Source of the DNA: an uncultured Clostridia bacterium
Lineage (GTDB): Bacteria > Bacillota > Clostridia > UBA1381
Length of the DNA stretch: 10,018 nt
Assembly: GCA_934454035.1 (NCBI GenBank)
Contig: CAKSFY010000081.1
Coordinates: 1 to 10,018 of the forward strand
Reading direction: 5' to 3'
The position numbers were made by a program, and so were the translations under genes. The notes under the pieces were generated by a model. The model saw only the letters and a program-made list of their open reading frames with translations. It ran no database searches and was not told the DNA's origin. Below are positions 6,306 through 10,018 of the stretch, one piece after another (positions within the stretch are counted from its first letter, which is position 1; the number at the start of each line of letters is the position of its first letter).

Positions 6306-7501
6306 TACTCAACTTCCTCCCAAAATGTATCCGGCTTATCCGGGTCAAATTGCTCATTTGCCCACATGACCGTAACAAGATTCTCATTTTCCGAAAGATT
6401 AATTATATTGTGCGTATACCCCGGAAGCATATGCACGGCTTCAATTTTATCGCCGCTCACCTCAAAATTCAAAACCTCGTCGGAGGCAATTTTCCGCATT
6501 TGAATAAGACCGTGACCTGCAACAACTATAAAAAATTCCCACTTTGTGTTATGCCAATGCTGACCCTTTGTAATACCCGGCTTTGAAATATTAATTGAAA
6601 ACTGTCCGCAGTTTTCCGTCTTTAAAAGCTCGGTAAAGCTGCCGCGTGCGTCCGTATTCATCTTAAGAGGAAAGCTGACCTTTTCCTTCGGCAGATACGA
6701 CAGATAAGTTGAGTACAGCTTTTTTCCGAAGCTGCCTTTTGGTATTTCCGGCATAATAAGTGTTTGAGGCTGATTTTTGAACTTTTCCAAAAGCTCTGCA
6801 ATTTCGCCGAGAGTTACATGATGTGTAACCGGAGAAGCACAAAAGCGTCCGTCTTTACATAACACTGTTTTTATTCCGTCAAACTCACATCTATGTTCCC
6901 TGCCTTCAAGTGCGTCGAACATTTCCTCGATTAAATCGTCAATATACAAAAGCTCAAGCTCCGTTGACGGATCGTTTATTGTTATAGGCAAATCATTCGC
7001 ACAATTGCTGCAAAATGTTGCGACTGCCGAATTGTAATTCGGTCTGCACCATTTTCCGAATAAATTCGGAAAGCGATAAACAAGCACCTTTGCGCCCGTT
7101 TGCTTTGCATAATCAAAGAACAAGTCCTCGCCGGCTTTTTTGCTTCTTCCGTATTCACCGTCATATCTGCCTATTAAGGTTGCCTGAATAGATGAAGAAA
7201 GCATAACCGGGCAGTTATTGCCGCATTTTTTAAGCGTATCCAAAAGCGTGCCTGCAAATCCGAAATTCCCCTGCATAAATTCATCTGTATTCTGCGGTCT
7301 GTTTACACCGGCAAGATTAAATATAAAATCCGCCTTTTCGCAAAACTCGCTTAAATACTCTTTCGGAGTATCAATATCATATTCAAATATCTCGTCAATA
7401 CAAAAATTTCGCGTTTTATTTTTGCCGTCTCTTACATTTTTAAGATTTTCACAAAGGTTTTTTCCGACAAAACCCTTTGCACCGGTTACCAATATATTCA
7501 T
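6305..7501 (-). CDS. capF: CapF-type UDP-sugar C4-reductase with C-terminal cupin (UDP-L-FucNAc pathway)
   Basis: Numbering is from the upstream in-frame ATG at 7516. The N-terminal 270 residues are an extended short-chain dehydrogenase: NAD(P)-binding TGAKGFVG (11-18), LSSSIQA (106-112) and catalytic YGRSKK with Tyr122 and Lys126. The C-terminal part is a cupin with the probable metal ligands His320, His322 and Glu327 (GQHWHNTKWEFF) and His369 (PGYTHN). This SDR-cupin fusion is characteristic of CapF/WbjC. In S. aureus the cupin acts on the CapE product by epimerisation and the SDR domain reduces C4. Two starts are possible: the ATG at 7516 overlaps the upstream stop (ATGA), while the ATG at 7501 has AAAGGA at 7513-7508 and begins directly with the MNILVTG strand, so 7501 is preferred. 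No CapE homologue is in the window. Confidence 0.9.
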   Translation of the reverse strand: MNILVTGAKGFVGKNLCENLKNVRDGKNKTRNFCIDEIFEYDIDTPKEYLSEFCEKADFIFNLAGVNRPQNTDEFMQGNFGFAGTLLDTLKKCGNNCPVMLSSSIQATLIGRYDGEYGRSKKAGEDLFFDYAKQTGAKVLVYRFPNLFGKWCRPNYNSAVATFCSNCANDLPITINDPSTELELLYIDDLIEEMFDALEGREHRCEFDGIKTVLCKDGRFCASPVTHHVTLGEIAELLEKFKNQPQTLIMPEIPKGSFGKKLYSTYLSYLPKEKVSFPLKMNTDARGSFTELLKTENCGQFSINISKPGITKGQHWHNTKWEFFIVVAGHGLIQMRKIASDEVLNFEVSGDKIEAVHMLPGYTHNIINLSENENLVTVMWANEQFDPDKPDTFWEEVE

Positions 7502-7512
7502 AATGCTTCCTT

Positions 7513-8679
7513 TCATAAACCCAGACGTTTTTTTAATTTAACTACTCTGTCCGCATAATTCATATCCATATCGTCATACTCTTTTGACGCTTCAATAATT
7601 TTTTTGTTTTTAAAAATTATGATATTAAAAGCTCTGTATATTCGGTAAAACGGCAGCAGTATCCGATATTTTGACAATGTCGGATATAAAAGGCACATAT
7701 TCTCGTACGGCAGGAAAAAACCTTTTACCAGCTTTACAAGGATTCCAAGCCTTTTGCTTTGAGTTTTGCCTTGGTTATTTACAAGCTCTGTTGCCTTAAA
7801 TTGCTTTTTATTGCCGAAAATGCCGCTTTCAAATACGTATCTTGACAATTCTTTTGTTTCTTTATCCGCCGCTTTTCCGTTAAACCAATAATCAACAAGC
7901 TTGCCGATTTCCTTTTCGAATTTATCAAGACCGCATGCAGAAAGCCTTTCATCAAGCAGCTTTCTGTCCATTTTATTTTGAAAAGCGTTAAGGTAAACCC
8001 ATACATCAATCAGCATTCTTATCCCGAAACCGGAATATTTCATATGCTTTGCCATATGTCCAATCATATGCAGGTAAAAATCCTCATCGGTCATTCTATA
8101 TTCGTATGAACCTTTACAAACCGGAACAATTCTGTTGACAATATCCTGACATTTTGCATCCCACGGGCATTTGTTTGAAATAAGTTTCCTGTGTATTTCA
8201 ATATGTACAATATTATCTTTGGTGTATGAATCATCCTGCATTTGGTGGCTGAATCTGTCAGTTTTAAAACCCAGCTCCGTCATAATGTCATGAACCTTAT
8301 CGGTGTTTTCATCATCAACAAAAATATCTATATCCGAAGAACTTCGCATATATGATTCGGGATATAACGTCTTTAAATACGCTCCCTTCATGCATACAAA
8401 TCTGATTTTTTCCTCTTCAAATCTTTTTTTCAGTATTTCCAGATAATACTGCTGATTTGTATCAATATATATAGCTGCGTTAAATTTTTTTGAAAGCACA
8501 CCGCTTGCCAAACCTTTGGAATCAAGCAAAGGAAAAACAATATTTACAATATTATGGCTTATTATAATATTCTTAAGAATATTCATATCAACGGAATTAT
8601 CCGTTTCAAATGTATCCTCTTTTAATATTGAACTCTTTATTAATCCGGTTATGCAATTTTCATACTTTTCAAAACTCAT
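7513..8679 (-). CDS. Nucleotidyltransferase-fold protein (PF14907-like) in polysaccharide operon
   Basis: This appears to belong to the uncharacterised nucleotidyltransferase family PF14907 (NTP_transf_5). Residues 97-121 carry the core: MKGAYLKTLYPESYMRSSSDIDIFV, with Lys98-Gly99 and the metal-binding pair Asp116/Asp118. VHIEIHRKL (158-166) supplies a possible third acidic residue (Glu161). A helical region with IRMLIDVWVYL (220-230) is also typical. There is no signal peptide or clear membrane segment; the C-terminal 60 residues are basic. The start has AAGGA (8689-8685) 5 nt upstream. The gene follows epsG by 48 nt and overlaps capF, so it belongs to the operon. Family members recur near polysaccharide and natural-product genes, but no reaction is established for them here. 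Transfer of a nucleotide or phosphate-linked group to a glycan or carrier is speculation. Confidence 0.75.
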   Translation of the reverse strand: MSFEKYENCITGLIKSSILKEDTFETDNSVDMNILKNIIISHNIVNIVFPLLDSKGLASGVLSKKFNAAIYIDTNQQYYLEILKKRFEEEKIRFVCMKGAYLKTLYPESYMRSSSDIDIFVDDENTDKVHDIMTELGFKTDRFSHQMQDDSYTKDNIVHIEIHRKLISNKCPWDAKCQDIVNRIVPVCKGSYEYRMTDEDFYLHMIGHMAKHMKYSGFGIRMLIDVWVYLNAFQNKMDRKLLDERLSACGLDKFEKEIGKLVDYWFNGKAADKETKELSRYVFESGIFGNKKQFKATELVNNQGKTQSKRLGILVKLVKGFFLPYENMCLLYPTLSKYRILLPFYRIYRAFNIIIFKNKKIIEASKEYDDMDMNYADRVVKLKKRLGL

Positions 8680-8727
8680 ATTTATCCTTCTTGTTATTAG
8701 TTATTCTTTAATTAATTATATATGCGC

Positions 8728-9777
8728 TCACTGCCAGTAAAACCAATATGCAACTCCGCCGTCCCTGAAGTAGTAAAGTATAAAAATTATACTGAACCAT
8801 ATCGTCATCATATTTGACGAGGTCTTTTTACCGTCAAGCTTAACTGCATTCGGGAGAAGTATCATATTGAACATTGAAAAATACATACTTATTCTGAACA
8901 TTTCCGCAATAAATGAAGAAAAAAGCTGAAAAACCAATCCCAAAAAGCACATATTATATAATATAATTGCGTTAGGATCTTTCCTTGTGTAAGTGCCGTA
9001 GTATATCATGCAAAATATGAATATAACCAGCATTATAAGGAATCCCGATATGGACAGTTTCTCTGCACCATTTGCAATGTAACTGCTGTATCTGTCATCT
9101 GTTAAATAAGTCTGCATCAGATTCAAAAGCTGAGATTTATATGCAAAAAATACTGCAAATGCAACTGCCGTCAGCACTATATGATATATTCCCAGTTTAA
9201 ATCTGCATATTGGGTACGAAATCAAAAATATCAGCGCGGTTTTGTGGAATAAAGACGCAATTAGCACCCATATAATAAACCGGAACGGCCTCTTATTTTT
9301 TATATCGAAATAAGAAATTATTATAAATCCCATTGCTATACTTTGTCTTATTCCCGATAAATTGAATATCAAATAATCCAAAGCCATGTACATCAGTATT
9401 GAAATCACAGGTGCCTCGGATTCTTTAAAAAACAAATAACCGATGGTCGTTGCGGTAAACAAACTTGTAACCGCCAGCCACCATTGACCGTTTTTGAAAA
9501 CCTGGCTGAAAGCCCATGCCGTGTACTGATATACAGGATCCTTTGCCGTATCCAGCGGATACAGCCTTAACAATCGGTGAAAAGGCAATATGCGGTTGTG
9601 GTTATATGCATTTAAGTAACCTGCTGTATCAACAATATTACCTCTGAGTGCCAAAAGCAGAAAAATCATTCCCATGCATATGAATATATAAGCTTTTTTA
9701 TGATTTCTTTTTTTAAAGTCGAAGAAAAAAGATAATGCAAATACTATCCTTATTGCTATATTAATCATTATTAACAC
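8728..9777 (-). CDS. epsG: EpsG-family membrane protein, probable polysaccharide polymerase (Wzy-like)
   Basis: This is a very hydrophobic protein with about 10 predicted transmembrane segments, among them residues 5-19, 28-44, 100-117, 123-140, 144-158, 166-190, 198-213, 244-261, 270-289 and 324-337. The conserved EpsG/Wzy-type signatures are LRGNIVDTAGYLNAY (44-58), with Arg45, Asp50 and Tyr54, GIRQSIAMG (142-150) and FHKTALI (177-183). Such proteins are thought to polymerise lipid-linked repeat units at the outer face of the membrane during capsule or exopolysaccharide assembly. GAGGAG (9786-9781) precedes the GTG at 9777; the ATG at 9768 is possible but about 12 nt from that site. It is the first complete gene of the operon whose later genes make UDP-FucNAc, so the polymer may contain FucNAc. 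The family call is good; the symbol is by family name, not proven orthology to Bacillus epsG. Confidence 0.82.
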   Translation of the reverse strand: MLIMINIAIRIVFALSFFFDFKKRNHKKAYIFICMGMIFLLLALRGNIVDTAGYLNAYNHNRILPFHRLLRLYPLDTAKDPVYQYTAWAFSQVFKNGQWWLAVTSLFTATTIGYLFFKESEAPVISILMYMALDYLIFNLSGIRQSIAMGFIIISYFDIKNKRPFRFIIWVLIASLFHKTALIFLISYPICRFKLGIYHIVLTAVAFAVFFAYKSQLLNLMQTYLTDDRYSSYIANGAEKLSISGFLIMLVIFIFCMIYYGTYTRKDPNAIILYNMCFLGLVFQLFSSFIAEMFRISMYFSMFNMILLPNAVKLDGKKTSSNMMTIWFSIIFILYYFRDGGVAYWFYWQ

Positions 9778-9799
9778 TGTCTCCTCATTATCTTGCGTT

Positions 9800-9847
9800 T
9801 TATAAATTATTGTAAATGTCCCGAATTACAGGCATAAACCATCTCAT
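9800..9847 (-). other. Possible 15-residue leader peptide upstream of epsG
   Basis: An ATG at 9847 opens MRWFMPVIRDIYNNL followed by TAA at 9802-9800. Its start codon falls in the loop of the leader hairpin, and the stop is 22 nt before the epsG start. There is no convincing ribosome binding site and the frame is short, so it may be chance. Confidence 0.2.
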
Positions 9848-9867
9848 TTTATGTAAAACCCAAATTC
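9823..9867 (-). promoter_or_regulatory. Imperfect hairpin in the epsG leader
   Basis: On the minus strand, GAATT (9867-9863) pairs with AATTC (9827-9823). GGG then pairs with CCT, and CATAAA pairs with TTTATG around a 9-nt loop. It lies about 45 nt upstream of epsG in the predicted leader. It matches no riboswitch class that I recognise. It could be a control element or a chance fold in AT-rich DNA. Confidence 0.3.
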
Positions 9868-9906
9868 AGCTCTGATCCGATAGCATAACTTCTGTACTCA
9901 AATTAC

Positions 9907-9935
9907 AATATAGCACATAATTACCGTCATGTCAA
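9907..9935 (-). promoter_or_regulatory. Predicted strong promoter of the epsG-capG operon
   Basis: On the minus strand there is a perfect TTGACA (9935-9930), a 17-bp spacer and TATATT (9912-9907) with TG one base upstream (extended -10). The start would be near 9900, giving a leader of about 120 nt before epsG. It can drive all four genes down to capG. No terminator is visible between it and the right-edge gene fragment, so readthrough from upstream may also contribute. Confidence 0.7.
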
Positions 9936-9971
9936 GCGGCATTTACTTTGAACGTTTATCATATTCAGGTT

Positions 9972-10018
9972 TTATTTTTTCATCTCTGAATATAAATCCA
10001 CATATTTGTTAATTTGTT
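9972..10018 (-). CDS. Possible 3' end of a gene entering from the right edge
   Basis: Reading leftward, one frame is open from the edge and ends QINKYVDLYSEMKK followed by TAA at 9974-9972. The charged, helical composition looks like a real C-terminus, and the direction matches the operon, but 14 codons are too few to be sure or to name a family. Confidence 0.35.
   Translation of the reverse strand, partial: QINKYVDLYSEMKK

Noticed and set aside
7218..7541. Plus-strand frame opposite the start of capF
   Set aside because: It is antisense to the NAD-binding region of CapF and lacks a credible start context.
9778..9900. Known riboswitch (c-di-GMP, PreQ1) or ops/JUMPStart element in the epsG leader
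   Set aside because: None of the conserved cores of these elements could be found by eye on the transcribed strand.
1..10018. CRISPR array, tRNA or rRNA gene, transposase or phage genes
   Set aside because: No regularly spaced repeats, tRNA-like cloverleaf, rRNA segments or transposase/integrase motifs were seen in either strand.

Overview
The window looks like chromosomal DNA of a low-to-moderate GC, Gram-positive anaerobe of the Clostridia (Bacillota). The reasons are AT-rich intergenic DNA, strong GGAGG-type ribosome binding sites, GTG starts, near-consensus sigma-A promoters with 17-bp spacers, and a large secreted protein built from Ig-like, His/Cys-rich and GLUG modules of the kind found in gut Clostridia. 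The exact genus cannot be read from the sequence.

Region 1 (1-2165) is a carbohydrate-utilisation locus. A cytoplasmic GH105 unsaturated rhamnogalacturonyl/glucuronyl hydrolase on the minus strand is divergent from an AraC-family regulator on the plus strand. They are separated by about 120 bp holding two face-to-face promoters and a pair of direct half-sites 21 bp apart. A further gene, cut by the left edge, starts inside the GH105 stop codon (GTGA overlap) and has its own strong ribosome binding site. The simplest reading is an AraC-controlled operon for breakdown products of pectin or a similar polyuronide.

Region 2 (2166-5016) holds two hairpins that end regulator transcription, then a well-formed promoter and an 883-residue secreted protein. 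That protein has a signal peptide, two Ig-like (BIG2-like) segments, a long His/Cys-rich repeat region, a GLUG-type beta-rich region and a small C-terminal domain. It is probably a surface or extracellular protein of unknown role.

Region 3 (5017-5150) lies between two convergent genes. It carries a 15-bp GC-rich hairpin and a separate AT-rich bidirectional terminator.

Region 4 (5151-9972, minus strand) is part of a surface-polysaccharide operon. In transcription order it is: an EpsG-family polymerase, a nucleotidyltransferase-fold protein of the PF14907 type, CapF (sugar reductase with a C-terminal cupin) and CapG (UDP-GlcNAc 2-epimerase family). CapF and CapG catalyse the last two steps to UDP-N-acetyl-L-fucosamine in the capsule pathway of Staphylococcus aureus. 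The first enzyme, CapE, is not in the window. The last three genes overlap or nearly overlap, and the operon has a near-consensus promoter and a roughly 120-nt structured leader in front of epsG. The tail of another minus-strand gene may enter from the right edge.

No complete new system is evident. The items most worth a second look are the His/Cys-repeat secreted protein, the nucleotidyltransferase-like protein inside the capsule operon, the structured epsG leader and the 21-bp-spaced regulator half-sites.
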